Source of the DNA: Periconia sp. R9002
Taxonomy: Eukaryota; Ascomycota; Dothideomycetes; Pleosporales; Periconiaceae
Reading direction: 5' to 3'
Assembly: GCA_023627715.1 (NCBI GenBank)
Contig: JAMAHW010000040.1
Coordinates: 62,001 to 126,000, forward strand
Length of the DNA stretch: 64,000 nt
Shown here: positions 33,797-45,621 of the stretch, one piece after another
How positions within the stretch are numbered: position 1 is the stretch's first letter
Layout of the letters: the number at the start of each line of letters is the position of its first letter
Translations under genes and position numbers: made by a program
Notes under the pieces: generated by a model
Database searches by the model: none
Told to the model about the DNA's origin: nothing
What the model saw: only the letters and a program-made list of their open reading frames with translations

Positions 33797-35668
33797 ATGC
33801 CCCATAGTAACACAGTCAACACGCCCAAGACCAGCCCAAACGGGAATGCTGCCAACAATTTAGTGTCACCAGCTATCAATAGATGGCTCGCCGAATCACC
33901 ACGGCAAGAATACTATCACGGCCAGACTTCATCCGGTTCGGGCTCAGCCCACCAAATTCACCGGAAAGAAATTTCTACAATTAGTACCCAGAAGGGCGAG
34001 CAGAATGCACAAACAAATCGAGGTGTACCCAAGGAAGAAACACCACGCCTACAACACGAAGAAACTGGGCACCAAGTGTCGCTGGACCCCAACAAGGACA
34101 ATATTATTTCAAACAATGTTTCGGGAAGCGGTGCAAATAACAAAATCAATCTTTCAACACGTGAAAATAACCCAGAGTCATCCACATTCTTTGAGAACAC
34201 ATCTGAAACTGCAAGCGCCTCGACCAATCTCCTATGGGGACCAGACGCCGGTGAAAACAATGAGCTCCCTGCCATAATTGACATTCTCCCCGAAGATATC
34301 AAGCAATATTTCTTGTCAAATCTACTGCAGTCTTTTCAATCTACCCAGCAACAAATAAGGGGTGAATGGGCGCTAGAGCTGGAAGAGGGGTCCAGGTCGG
34401 ATGAGCCAGGCCATAGAAAACGGAATGCTGCCACCTCATCAACCCAGAATGGCTTTCAGGGAAGACCTTCCAAAAGAAAGCAAGCATTTAGACGCAACGA
34501 CGAGGATGAGGATCGCGAGGAGGATGAGCAGCGGCCAAACAGACAGGGGAATCGGCCACTAGACCCCGATAAAGAACATGCGGTAAAGGAGCGATTATTC
34601 GCTTGTCCATTTGTGAAGCGGTATCCAAAACGCTATCTGAAATGTTTTAGTCACAAACTTACGACAATTTCACGAGTGAAATTTCACTTGTCACGGCATG
34701 GTGCGCATCGCCTTCCCTTATATTGTCCTCGATGCTCGGACACCTTTCGGACAGAAACCGCCCGAGACACACACATTAGGGATGCGAACTGTCCGAAGAG
34801 GCAACAGAGAATTTGGGAAGGAATAAACGAGTTTCAACGTGGGGAGCTCAAGAAGAGATCTGCTTCGGCGAAAACCCCAGAAGCAAACTGGTTTGAAATA
34901 TTCGAGATTCTGTTCCCTGGTGATCCTCTACCTACCGATCCCTATATTGACGAAACATTCTCAATAGAGCTGTTGGCTTTCCGAGAACACCTGCTAAGCG
35001 AAGAAGCAAACCGACTCTGGCACAAAACTCTCGAGGAAAAGTTACCTGGTCACTTGAAACAACACGTCGAAGAGTTGCAATCGATCTATGGCTCGCTCTA
35101 TACCGAGTCAATTGCTTATCTTTTTGAGAGTTGGAAGAGGCGAGATTCCGGTGAAGACTTGGCAGGGGAACCAAATCAACAAGAGGCAGACCGACAAATA
35201 GACCAGGAGGCTACAGTTTGTTCAGTTGAAGGAGATTTTCGGGAGCAGTTTGAAGTGATGGCCGAGACCCACCCGTACGACGTTTCGGATATATCAGGCC
35301 ACGAAAATGCGGCGTTTGAACAACTACCAAATCAAATTCATTTTACAAGGGATAGTGACCGGCATGGTGCTTCTGAGTCTACTGTTCCAGACGCCCTCGG
35401 AGACAAAAATTCCGGCGCCGATGACACCGTACCAATGACGATAATTCCTGACCTTTACTTAGTTGATCCATTCATTCGATCCCTAGATACTTTGAACCCC
35501 CAACTTCAAAATCTCACAGGGCAAACTGCCATGTCTAGTGACGATAGAATAGAGAAAAGGCCTCAAACAACCTTCCCAGAGCATGAGGTTCCACGAGACG
35601 TACTTGGAGGGGGAGATTTAGATTTTGAGATTGAGTCTCTGATAGACTATAATCCTGATGGTATATAA
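33797..35668 (+). CDS. Fungal C2H2-type zinc-finger protein
   Basis: Single-exon protein of 623 residues starting at the first in-frame ATG, 33797 (MPHSNTVNTPKTS). The N-terminal 250 residues are low in hydrophobics and rich in Ser, Asn and Gln, so likely disordered. A basic/acidic stretch follows (GRPSKRKQAFRRNDEDEDRE). The recognisable core is FACPFVKRYPKRYLKC, HLSRHG, then YCPRCSDTFRTETARDTHI, the paired atypical zinc-finger pattern of a large Pezizomycotina family, followed by WEGINEFQRGELKKRS and WFEIFEILFPGDPLPTDPYI. These proteins are generally annotated as putative transcription factors without proven targets. No intron is needed. Confidence 0.85.
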   Translation: MPHSNTVNTPKTSPNGNAANNLVSPAINRWLAESPRQEYYHGQTSSGSGSAHQIHRKEISTISTQKGEQNAQTNRGVPKEETPRLQHEETGHQVSLDPNKDNIISNNVSGSGANNKINLSTRENNPESSTFFENTSETASASTNLLWGPDAGENNELPAIIDILPEDIKQYFLSNLLQSFQSTQQQIRGEWALELEEGSRSDEPGHRKRNAATSSTQNGFQGRPSKRKQAFRRNDEDEDREEDEQRPNRQGNRPLDPDKEHAVKERLFACPFVKRYPKRYLKCFSHKLTTISRVKFHLSRHGAHRLPLYCPRCSDTFRTETARDTHIRDANCPKRQQRIWEGINEFQRGELKKRSASAKTPEANWFEIFEILFPGDPLPTDPYIDETFSIELLAFREHLLSEEANRLWHKTLEEKLPGHLKQHVEELQSIYGSLYTESIAYLFESWKRRDSGEDLAGEPNQQEADRQIDQEATVCSVEGDFREQFEVMAETHPYDVSDISGHENAAFEQLPNQIHFTRDSDRHGASESTVPDALGDKNSGADDTVPMTIIPDLYLVDPFIRSLDTLNPQLQNLTGQTAMSSDDRIEKRPQTTFPEHEVPRDVLGGGDLDFEIESLIDYNPDGI

Positions 35669-36236
35669 CGCGGTTTTAAATTATCACAAGTTTGAGCCAC
35701 TCAAATAATTAAGCTACTGGAGTCTATCTTAAACTATCAGTGTAGCGCAAAATGCTAGAATTTGGTCGTTTATGTTCGAGCTAATATAGTTATGGTTCGA
35801 CACACTGTAGGCTTACCTATCAAGCATGTTTAAGAAAACCGATGCAACGCGCTCCGTGGTTAAATAGAGTCTAGAAAGAATGAGAGATCCGAAATCTAAT
35901 ACGGAGAAAATTGCGTAGGGTATCAAGTTCATTGATATCTTGAAGTTCATACGACGATGATAGCATTATCACTTGAGATCAAAACGTTTTCTTGTCGTAT
36001 GCTGTTAGCAACGAGGTGCGCAACCAGTGCAGTGAATCACATAAAGTAACAAATTACTGAGACGAGAATGGCTAACAAATAATCGAATAGCTGATTGGTG
36101 GAATCAGCACGTTCTATTATAGCATAGTGCCCTTCATAGGTTTCGTATAGCATGATCAATAAGAAGGAACTAGCAACATGGAATTTACTATAACTAGGAG
36201 GTGACACGCTAAGACGAGTATTCAAAGAGGCAACAT
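35669..36236. other. Intergenic, convergent 3' ends
   Basis: About 570 bp between the zinc-finger gene and the convergent DUF1996 gene. Nothing supportable seen. Confidence 0.45.
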
Positions 36237-37471
36237 TTACATTGCACCAGGAAGTGACTCAAGCCCTGTGTACGAAAAGAAATTAGTGATTTATCTGGGT
36301 TTATTGAATTGCAAGGGAAGAACTTACATCCTTCAGTATCTTCAGTCACTGTTGGCTTAATCTTGCAACTGTTGATCGCGGCCGCATTCTGGCTCAAAAG
36401 AGGCTTTCCATTTCCACAAGCTTGGAACATACAAGACGAGTCCATAGCCCTCTGGAGCGCGTCACCTTTCCAGCCGAAGACGTAATCGCCGTGGGTCGCA
36501 TAGCCCGTCTTGTCACCCATGCTCCACTACATTCAAGTCAGAATCATAACGTTATCACTAAAGTGATAGGGAAAGCGGAAGGCACATACAACAAAAGGTT
36601 GTGAGCCATCTGTGGGCCACTGCGATTGATCGTTGAACTTGGTGGTGTCCCATATTGTCTCGTAAGCCAGCTGTGGCATGCGAACGGGATGGGAGGCTGG
36701 ACAGGGGCCAGCTTCCACAAAGGTACCTGTTTTCGTGGTGCTATACATGTGGGATTGATGATCAGGACTATCGACGTTCTTCCCGTCCCAGCATCTAGTT
36801 TTTGTCAGTCAGGACTGTCAAAGCATGCGTGGGTTGTCCACTAACGCTGGGAAATGATGGATTGCCATGATCCCGGCTGGGCAAGGCTTCTTTGGAAATT
36901 CCTGTGTCTCAGATCCGCGTGTATTGATATTTTGAAGGCATGTGTATGCGAGACCCTTCACAACGCCGTCTTTGGTCGTCGTCGTGGGGCTGCCAACGGT
37001 CATTCGGAATCCCTTTTAAGGTCAGCTAAGTTTCTTCAGACAAGCAAGTTGAGTACAAACGGGCGGGAATGCTGTGATTTTTTGATTTCCATTTGAATTG
37101 AAATCCTTCTGCGTGTAGTAAATAGTCATGCCATCTGTCGACCCCTCTAATTGAGAGTTTGCTTTGAGGGGTACTCGTTTATAAGTGCCGTTACGCGCTT
37201 TGAAGTACAACACAGCGGTCCAGTAATTAGAAAAGTCTTCCGAGAAGAAGCAGGACGTGCAAGTCGCTGTTTGTGAGATGTTGTTGTTTGGACCAGAGCT
37301 CATTGTCGGAGCGAAAGTATTCCCGCCCACGATTTGGTGAACGTGAGCCGATGGAACCTTGCCTGGCTCAACGAGAGGATCAAGCCGCTGGATGCTAATG
37401 GATGAACATCCGAATCGAAGTGCGGCTTCGGAGGGAGCCACGATGGCGAGCGCAAGGGAAAACCACTTCAT
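36237..37471 (-). CDS. Secreted DUF1996 protein
   Basis: Predicted 336 residues from exons 37471-37061, 37012-36846, 36794-36590, 36526-36328 and 36265-36237, in phase throughout. It starts with a signal peptide (MKWFSLALAIVAPSEA) followed by LRFGCSSISIQRLDPLVEPG and HVHQIVGGN, the N-terminal hallmark of DUF1996. Later conserved pieces are AIHHFPACWDGKNVDSPDH, HMYSTT, CPASHPVRMPQL and HGDYVFGWKGDALQRAMDS. The family is secreted or cell-wall associated in fungi; its biochemical role is unknown. The tiny last exon (29 nt) is placed by phase and gives the typical ending LESLPGAM. Confidence 0.88.
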
Positions 37472-38153
37472 GTTGGCAGAGAAAATAGAAAGTTTGGTCT
37501 GGGAGCTGATGGACCTTTCCTACAGCAATCGCTCATGTTCCGGGTGAGCTACTACTATGTACCTCTTGATGGGGCAGTAGAAGGACTATGCCGGTGGCCA
37601 TTTTTTCGGTTCTAATACGCCGCTTATCGCTTTCCTAAATACGCAGTCAAGATATTAGCTATTTCCAACCTTCCCCACATGATTACTACCATGGAAAGTG
37701 TTTGGCTACAACGTAATATATTCCAGTCGCGGTCACGCTAATTCTTAGAACGTTGCGTTTAACCCTGCAAGCGACGCCCTCGGGGAATATGGATCACCCA
37801 ATCTAAAGGCAAGAAGTTTGTTGGGGTCAGGACATTTGCCGGCATGCAATCTAAATCGAGGACGATGGCGATGGCGCACAAACACTGAGAGCTGTTAAGT
37901 GCCGAACCATCACAACGTTCCTTCATATTAAGTGGAATTTGCCAAAATACGTGGCCTGGATAATCCATGATTTTGGTGTCGATGAAATACGAGGGTTCAT
38001 CAATTTTCTGACACACATTCTTCGGTGTTTATCACAAGTAAAATCCGAAGCGATTATTTGCGGTTTCATCCATTACTCCTGAGCTAAATTACCTATTTCA
38101 CCCTATGCTATGTATCAAGATTGAGCGGGGTTTGGAGCTCGGAGTTTCGTTAT
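37472..38153. other. Intergenic
   Basis: About 680 bp. One 85-codon minus-strand frame at 38016-37759 has no recognisable domain and is not called. Confidence 0.45.
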
Positions 38154-39566
38154 CTAATCACTAGCTGCATCTGCCTTCCATGGTGTCATATCCTTGAATC
38201 CAAAATCCTCGACTGGGATATAATCAGCCGCCTGTGGGCCAAGATTGAGGAGCTTCCCAAACAGAATAAATATAAAACTGGCATGCGACAATGACCATGC
38301 GAACAGTCTCAAAAACCAAATACCCCAGACCGTTTTGGGTGCTATGATACTAACCTGCCCAGGTATCAGCTTCTGTGCATCCTTCACGATTGGCTTCATT
38401 TGGTCGTTGTATTTTTCAAACGCAGTTGTGGGATCTGCATTTCCATCACTCTTGATCCACTCTTGCAACAGACCCGCTAACTTATAAGATGCGGTAAAGG
38501 CCAAAGTTGTGCCCATGCCAGAAATGGGAGATGCGCAGTACCTGTGCTACATGTTAGGGATGTATCCAGTGTCTGTGAATGTGGGTACATATACTCACCC
38601 CGCGTCACCCAGAAGAACAACTCTTCCTTTTGTCCAACTGTCCATCTTCACCTGAGAGACGGCGTCGTAATAGAAGTCATCGGTTTCTTTCATCCCCCGA
38701 ATAATCCTCTCGCATTTCCATCCAGCATCCTTGTAATACTCTTCTAGAAGTGCTTTCTGTGCCTTAATACCGCCGTGCTCTTTTATCGCGACTTGTCTAA
38801 AACGGCTATCTTTCTCGTTGACCACATACATGAAGACGGTGGATCTAAGGCCTTGGTCGTCCGGCCGCAACATGATGCCACGTCCACCGGGGGCGTGAAA
38901 CCAGCGCCTCCACTTATCATCGGATTCTCCACGCGGGATGCTGAAGAAGCCTGCATACATGTGTAATGACTTCAATCTATGCTTGTCCTCCTCTTCTCCC
39001 CAAACCATCTTGCGGGTGAGGCTTTGCATACCATCGGCACCCACCAATATGTCGAATTCCCTCTCCTCGCCGCTCTTTGCAAAGCGCACATGTACTCGCC
39101 GGCCATCTTGGTCGATCAGGTCAAGGTAATCGCCAAAAATGTACTCAATCGGTGCCGCCCCTTCTTCCTCGGCTTCATCGCTGATTCGCTGGCTATTCTC
39201 CCAACACAACTCCGCAAGCCTACCTCGCAGAATCTCAATATCGCTTGTCGGCGACTGAAACCGTCCTTCTGTTTCCACCACGTTTTGCGCCCACACACGA
39301 TTGCGCTCGTCGACCACCTGGACGCCTTGCTCGCCTGTGGTGGATGCTCGGATGCGATCCTCTAGCCCCAGTTTACGTATGATGGTCACGCCCACTCCTC
39401 GAATGTCGATATTCTGGCCGCGCAGATGAGCCTTTCCTTTGGATGCGCGCTCCAGGATCGTGATTTTAGGTTTCTGGGGGCCAGAAATGTCGGATAGTTG
39501 GAGGAAAGATGCAAGTGTTGAGCCTGCGATCCCGCATCCGACAATCAAAATAGTCTTGGGTGCCAT
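38154..39566 (-). CDS. FAD-dependent monooxygenase (PHBH fold)
   Basis: Predicted 451 residues from exons 39566-38599 and 38541-38154. The dinucleotide motif GCGIAG sits at residues 10-15 after a beta strand. The acidic ribose-binding residue follows in TILERASKG, the DG motif is in DILVGADGMQSL, and the second FAD motif is VVLLGDAGYCASPISGMGTT, spanning the intron. This is the class A flavin monooxygenase family, which hydroxylates aromatic or polyketide substrates with NAD(P)H and O2. The C-terminus has a hydrophobic stretch (WGIWFLRLFAWSLSHASFIF) suggesting membrane contact. It lies beside a PDR transporter and near a tyrosinase and methyltransferase, so aromatic-compound modification or detoxification is plausible. 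Confidence 0.92.
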
Positions 39567-40191
39567 GCTGCGATTTCGATCTGCAGTATCTGAGTACCTT
39601 GACAGAAAGAAATGTAGATTGTGTAGCGTATGCCAGATCAGATTTTCCTTGGCCTTTTCCTTTATATCTACAATGTACACATGTACCCGAGTGATTATGT
39701 TTATCGGATGCAATCGGGTGATGGTAGCTAATGGTAAGCCTATTGATCGGGATGTCGGTGGTTTGGCTCGTATTGAATTGGCGTATCGCAGCACGCGGAG
39801 CATGAGGCGTGCCATACCAAGACGTCACCACTTCTAACTGACGAACCATTCGATATGTGGCGTCAAGGCAGGTCTTGAATCCCGTGCAAACCTGCTAACA
39901 ATTCCAATACCGCGCACAATAATATTATGTAGTATTTCTTGATGATGATTACTTCTTCTGTTTCCTTTGGTCGCTTACACCCGACAAATAACGAAGCGTA
40001 CTAAGCATGCATCTATCCCGCGTCTTCAAAAATAAGCGTCTACTATATATTTACCTATGTATCTCTATGAAAGACATGTGACCGCGGACAAAGTAGGTAA
40101 AACTTCAAAGCAAGCGGGTGGTGTTACACCGACGTCCAAAGTTCATTTTGCCTTCTCCGAGCGCGGGACAGGTCACCCACGGGCGCGGTAC
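39567..40191. other. Intergenic, monooxygenase promoter
   Basis: About 625 bp between the monooxygenase start and the transporter 3' end. Frames antisense to the transporter end are not called. Confidence 0.45.
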
Positions 40192-43100
40192 TCAACCCGA
40201 TGCCGATTTCGTAGCCTTGGTTCGGAGTTTCATCATAACAACAACCATGGCGTACGAACTGATACAAAACAGTGCCGTAATCCCGACATCTCGCCATGCG
40301 TAGTACCTCTCGTTGAGATTCAGTGTCTTCGCATAATCGGCTCCTGTCTGGTAAGGGCAGTACTCGCAGGAAGTCGTACTATTTGGGTCGAGTACATAGC
40401 CTGCATTTCCTGACAGAAACGAAGCCATGTACTGTCCGCAAGTACTTCCGCTCGGTATGGGGATATTGGTAAGTTCATTTTGCGCGCACTCAATCTCCAC
40501 GTCCCAGAGAAGCTGCGTGAGCAGACCGCCGACCAGGTAGGTAAACGGATCTAACCAGTATATCCAGTACCGCCAGAAAGCAGTGATCTGACTATAAGGA
40601 ACGACGATTCCACAGAATGAGATGAGCCCTGCGCCAATGACGATAGGGTTGGCTAAGGAGGCAGCAAATTCGTTGGGAGCGTAAGTCGCAATGGCCTGAC
40701 CAAGGGAGGTGTACAGAAACTCGTATACTAAACGGGGTATTAGCTATATCTCATACAAAAACAAGGAGCGAGCGACATACAAATCATCTGCAAGTAGAAT
40801 TGACCAGATATCGACCCAGTTATGGGGAAACCAGATGAGAAATAGGAAGCAATAAAATAGATTGTGCCGCAAATGATAAGCCACGGGATTTCCGAAACGC
40901 ATTGCGCAAAAACAAAAGCAAACCAGTGGTATGTGTTCGCCTAGATCAAAGTTAATAGAACATCGGACGGACGAGCAGATGTTGCGCTTACCTTCTTCTC
41001 GCGCGTTTCAAATATGTCGCGATTATGTATGAACAGAGGCTGCAATTGGTTGATCACTCCAGGAGCAACGAAGATGAAGTTGAACACGGCGAACAAGCGA
41101 AGCTGCAGGTCAAACACGCTGTTGCCAACTTTCCAGAAGGTAAACCCCGAGAAGAGCGCCGAAATGACGTGGAGAAATATCTTGTTCCAGATATAATCTG
41201 GATTTCGCCATAATGCAATGGACTGCCGAATCGTGACAATTTTGAGCTGCTGCCTGAGTGGAGTGGCAAAGCTCCTTGGGTTTTCATCTATGCGAGACTC
41301 CGGTGCATGTGACGGTTGATCAAGTTGGTCCAGTTCTTGTAGCGACAGCTGTCGTTCGGGAGAGTCTAGCCAGACCTGCGCCCAGTCTTTGGCAGAGTCT
41401 GTTCTTCCTTGAACCACATCAATGATGTGTTCGGCCGGATTCACCTCGGGCTCACAAGGCGCACCATTTCGCGTGAAGTAGTCCAGGAGCGTTGCAGAAC
41501 CCTTTCCAGTCTCACCAAAATACGTTGTGCGACCACCTTTAGCGAGGAGAAGTAAAGAATCAAATGCCTCAAACAACGTTGCTGATGGCTGATGGATGGT
41601 ACATACAACAGCTTGACCACCATCAGCGAGTTTTCGCATGAAGCGCACAATGTTGTAAGCGCTTTGGCCGTCCAGGCCACTAGTTGGCTCATCCAAGAAC
41701 AGCAGTTTTGGTTTCGCCGCCAACTCGACACCCAACGTGAGTCGTTTTCTTTGCTCGATAGTGAGACCTGCACCAGGCACACCTACAATCGCATTTTGGA
41801 TCTCATTCAGCTCGAGAAGCTGGATAATGTGGTCCACGTAGTCAATCTTCTCCTGATCTGGCACTGAATAGTCTTGTCGAAGACGAGCGGAGAACAAAAG
41901 AGCTTCACGAACTGTCGCGGTGGATTCGTGAACGTCATTTTGCTCACAGTACCCTGTTGTTCGCTGAAAGTTGATGTCCTGCGGCACACCATCCACGTGT
42001 ATAGCTCCTTCAATACGTCCCTCGTATTTTCTTCGCGCTAGCACATCCATGAGAGTCGTTTTGCCAGCTCCTGATGTGCCCATAAGTGCGAGTAGATTTC
42101 CTGGTTTGGCATATCCACATACCTCGCGCAGAAGCTGCTTATCTGCGCCTTCGTGTCGAACATAGTAGTCCAGATTTTTCCAAGTCAGTGTGGACTGGTG
42201 AGCCGAAGGTGCGACCAGATCTTCCTCCGGGGGACCCTTGGGTCCTTTTTCTGTCGCTTGCTCGGTATCCACGTTTTCCGCGTCGGGGAGCTTCGATCTT
42301 GCTTCACTGCTGCTACCACGCTTGAAAATGAGACTGGAGCCTCCTGAATCGTAGTCCCTTACAAACCCCAATATTGTGAGAAATATAAACAACATCCAGA
42401 AACCAACAATCACGCCAAATCCCCGCCATATGTGGGATGCAGAGTGATTGTACTGCGCCAATATGTATGCGTCGCCGGAGATGGCCGAGCCTTGAGACGC
42501 TATAACAGTACACGCACGATTCGATTCGTTGGTATAGTCGGGGCCGTATGGTACAAGTTGCGGAACGGTGCATTCGAGTTCCAGACCGCTCCATTCATTA
42601 GCCATCAACGACTCGAAAGCGTATGCCGCCGGGTTGATATAGAAAATCCAGCGGAACCATACGTGTATTGATGTGAATGGAATAAGATAGCCTTCGCAAT
42701 GGTTAGAGATACACAAATTTGGAAATGCTGTGTGCAAAACTGACCTGCGCAAACCATCATGATCATGATGATGAACCCTGAGATCTTCGACGCATTCCCG
42801 AAGTGCTTGAACAATGCGCCTATCGCCCGGAATTCGGATGCAAAACATAACGAAGTAACGTTCAGGATGATCCAATATGTGAAAAATCTCGCGGCATCGA
42901 ATTGGAAGTGACAAAGGAAATATAGAACGATAGTGAAAAGCGTGACCTGAAACATGTAAACCGGTATGTCGACAAGGACTAGCGAAATGCAGTAAGCGGT
43001 AGGTCGATAAAGTGCGAAGCGTTTCTGTCGCGATAGGATGGGCCGACCCGCGAATGCTGCAGTAGTTTCAGCGAGAGATTGTAACCCGAAGTAGAGAATG

Positions 43101-44692
43101 CCGAAGAATAATGCGCCCGGGCGAAGGAATATGGAGTTGCTCGTGTTGGAAAGATTGTAAAAGAGAGAACCGCAGACAAGGGCCTGAAGTACTGCTGAGA
43201 CTGCTCTGAGAATGAGCGAAATGCGATCTCCCCATACGATCTGTGATGACCTGTTGTGCTGTGAGCCATTGGGTGTGTAATTGATTTGTTGCAGAGACTT
43301 ACCTGGCTGTGCATGCCCAAATCTGTTCTATCAAGCTCGTACTGTAGACGCTGTGCTTGCTTCCGAAGAGCGACAAACTTCTGTTTTCTCCAGGTTCCTT
43401 ATGAAGAATATTCTCTACTTCTTGTTCTAGTGTGGTGTAGTCGACCATGGCCTCCTTAGCATGTTGCCAAACAGAGCTCTGATAGTATCTCGATTCGAAT
43501 TCTTCTGCGGTATTCGGAACCTTTCCCTCGAACCCGAGTCGGATAATACGTTCTGTATGCACAGGAACTGCCGTTAGGAAGTCTGCGACCGCACCCCCGG
43601 GGGGACATATGAATCCCATATCTTCAAAGTAACTCTTGGCGGAACGTCTCGGGCCATAGTAGATTGTTCTTCCTTCACAGAGAACGAGAACCTTGTCGAA
43701 CTGACTGTACAGTGCATTACCAGTTTGGTAGAAAGATGCTGCGATTGATTTCCTTTGTTCACGTGCTGCGCGCCGGAGTACGCGTCCCAGATCCAACGCC
43801 GTACTAGCATCCAATCCTCTTGTGGCATTGTCCCAACATTGAACAGAGCTCTGGGAGTAATTAGTCATATGATTTCTCAGTAGTAACGCTAAGCCTTACC
43901 TGCGCTGCTTGCATTTCTGCAATGGACACCCGCTTTCTCTCACCCCCAGACACTCCACGCACATATTCATTTCCCACTTGGGTTTTCTCGGTGTGAGAAA
44001 TACCAAGGTTCTCCAGAATCTCGTTCTTCAAATCATCCGTGTGAAATTGAGCGGAAGAGCCTTGTGCCTTCTTGTTCCCCGATGTCTTGTTGCGAAGCGC
44101 AAAGTGGAGTGTCTGCCCAACCGTAAGATTTGGGAAATGGATGTCATCTTCGCTGTTGAAAAGCATTTGTTGTCGGAATGATCTAGCTTCTTTATGGTCT
44201 GCGCTACCGAAATGTACTTGGCCCGTGATTTTCGGGAAAGAGTTCCGTTCATTGGCAAGAATACGCAGGAGTGAGGTGCAGCCTGCGCCAGGTCGGCCGA
44301 GAACGAGCAACTTTCTCCATAGTGAGCGAAGTTCTGGAAACGCAATTCACTAGTGGAAATCTCACCATTTCTCCGGGTCTAAGCTGCCCCGTTACATCAT
44401 GTAGGATAAACTGCTCTAATGTCAATATTCACGATAGAAAAAGATGAAATGAAACCTATCAGGCACGCACCTTCTTTGAACTATTGGTACCTGTCCACGG
44501 CAAGTAATTAAGGGGATTGACAGCAGACAAAACCGTGGGCCCATAATCCGTCCCACTTGTCTTTGTTGTCACAGTGAGATCTTGGAATGTAACTGTGACG
44601 GGGAGGCTTTCTCCCTTTTCGAAGTTGTCGGATCGTTGATCAGAGTCTCCATCCGACAAAAATTCTGGATGTGTGTTGAAGACGTTCGCCAT
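40192..44692 (-). CDS. PDR-type ABC transporter (ABCG)
   Basis: Full-size pleiotropic drug resistance transporter with NBD-TMD-NBD-TMD order. I chose ATG 44692 (MANVFNTHPEFLS); the frame upstream has only a TTG. NBD1 shows the PDR-specific Walker A GRPGAGCTSLL, signature VRGVSGGERKRVS and Walker B CWDNATRGLDAST (across an intron near 43870). NBD2 has GTSGAGKTTLMD, the degenerate signature GLTIEQRKRLTLG and LLFLDEPTSGLDGQSAY. The asymmetry of the two sites is normal for PDR proteins. Introns are visible near 44470, 44370, 43880, 43290, 42940, 42730, 40970 and 40760. It probably exports hydrophobic compounds at the plasma membrane. It is divergent from a Zn2Cys6 regulator, a common arrangement for drug pumps. 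Confidence 0.93.
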
Positions 44693-45621
44693 TATTGAAA
44701 ACAAACGATACCATTGAAGTCAATCAAAAAAACAATTCTTGGATGCTGGTTTTGTCTCCAATCAAGGCCGCCTAATCATCTCATTTAACATTAACGGCCG
44801 GCAAAGAAAGGCGTACCATACGGGCACATATGTCTAATCCGGCCCGATGTACATAAATCGTACCCCACGCCTTAGGGCTAAAACGCATTACGCTGAGATA
44901 AGACATTTCCACTAGTACAGATTGCTAAATACGGTATAAGGAATGGACAGACATGTGTATATAGAATTCTGTACTTACACTGTGTACTTCAAAATTAAGT
45001 ACACATGTATTCTTACATAAATTACCTAGGTATATGTATGTACGTCACAGCTGCACGTAACAAAACTTTATACATTCTAAAATAATGTTTTTAGGATTAA
45101 AAAATCTAATGTCGATGTAGATATAGTGTATTTACGACCATTTACGGATAATAAATGGGTGGAAAGAGATAACAAAGGAGAAGAAAAGGAGCAAGAAGTA
45201 GTGAGACCATTGAAACAAAGGAGATGACATTTTTATCATTTACTACTTTAGGATTAGTACTAAGATCTTCCATAATCATGACCTGTATATACAGAAAATT
45301 ACTGGTTTGTATATTCGTATTGTACAGGTCGTACATGTACAAAGGCAATCCCTAATTTCTAATCACATTGATCTGGGCACATTTTGCTGCTATGGATGGT
45401 TATGTTTCGTTGATGGCAATATATGGGGCCACGGATTTAACGTTATTCCGGCGCAAATCCAGGAAATATCTGACCATCCTGATTGGTCAAAGTTTCAGAA
45501 AGAGACCCGCTGATATCTAAATCCGCTCCGATGGAGACATTTCTTCCGCCACCTCCGGCATGCCATTGCGCCAGCAATCAAACCTCACGCTCGTGGTACA
45601 CCCCTCTCTAAACCCGGAATT
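44693..45621. promoter_or_regulatory. Shared upstream region, transporter and regulator
   Basis: About 930 bp between the divergent PDR transporter and Zn2Cys6 regulator. It should contain both promoters. I see no clear everted CGG pair that I would assign to the regulator. A/T-rich in its middle (45000-45350). Confidence 0.5.

Noticed and set aside
37759..38016. Minus-strand frame of 85 codons downstream of the DUF1996 gene
   Set aside because: No domain or signal peptide; likely a chance frame.
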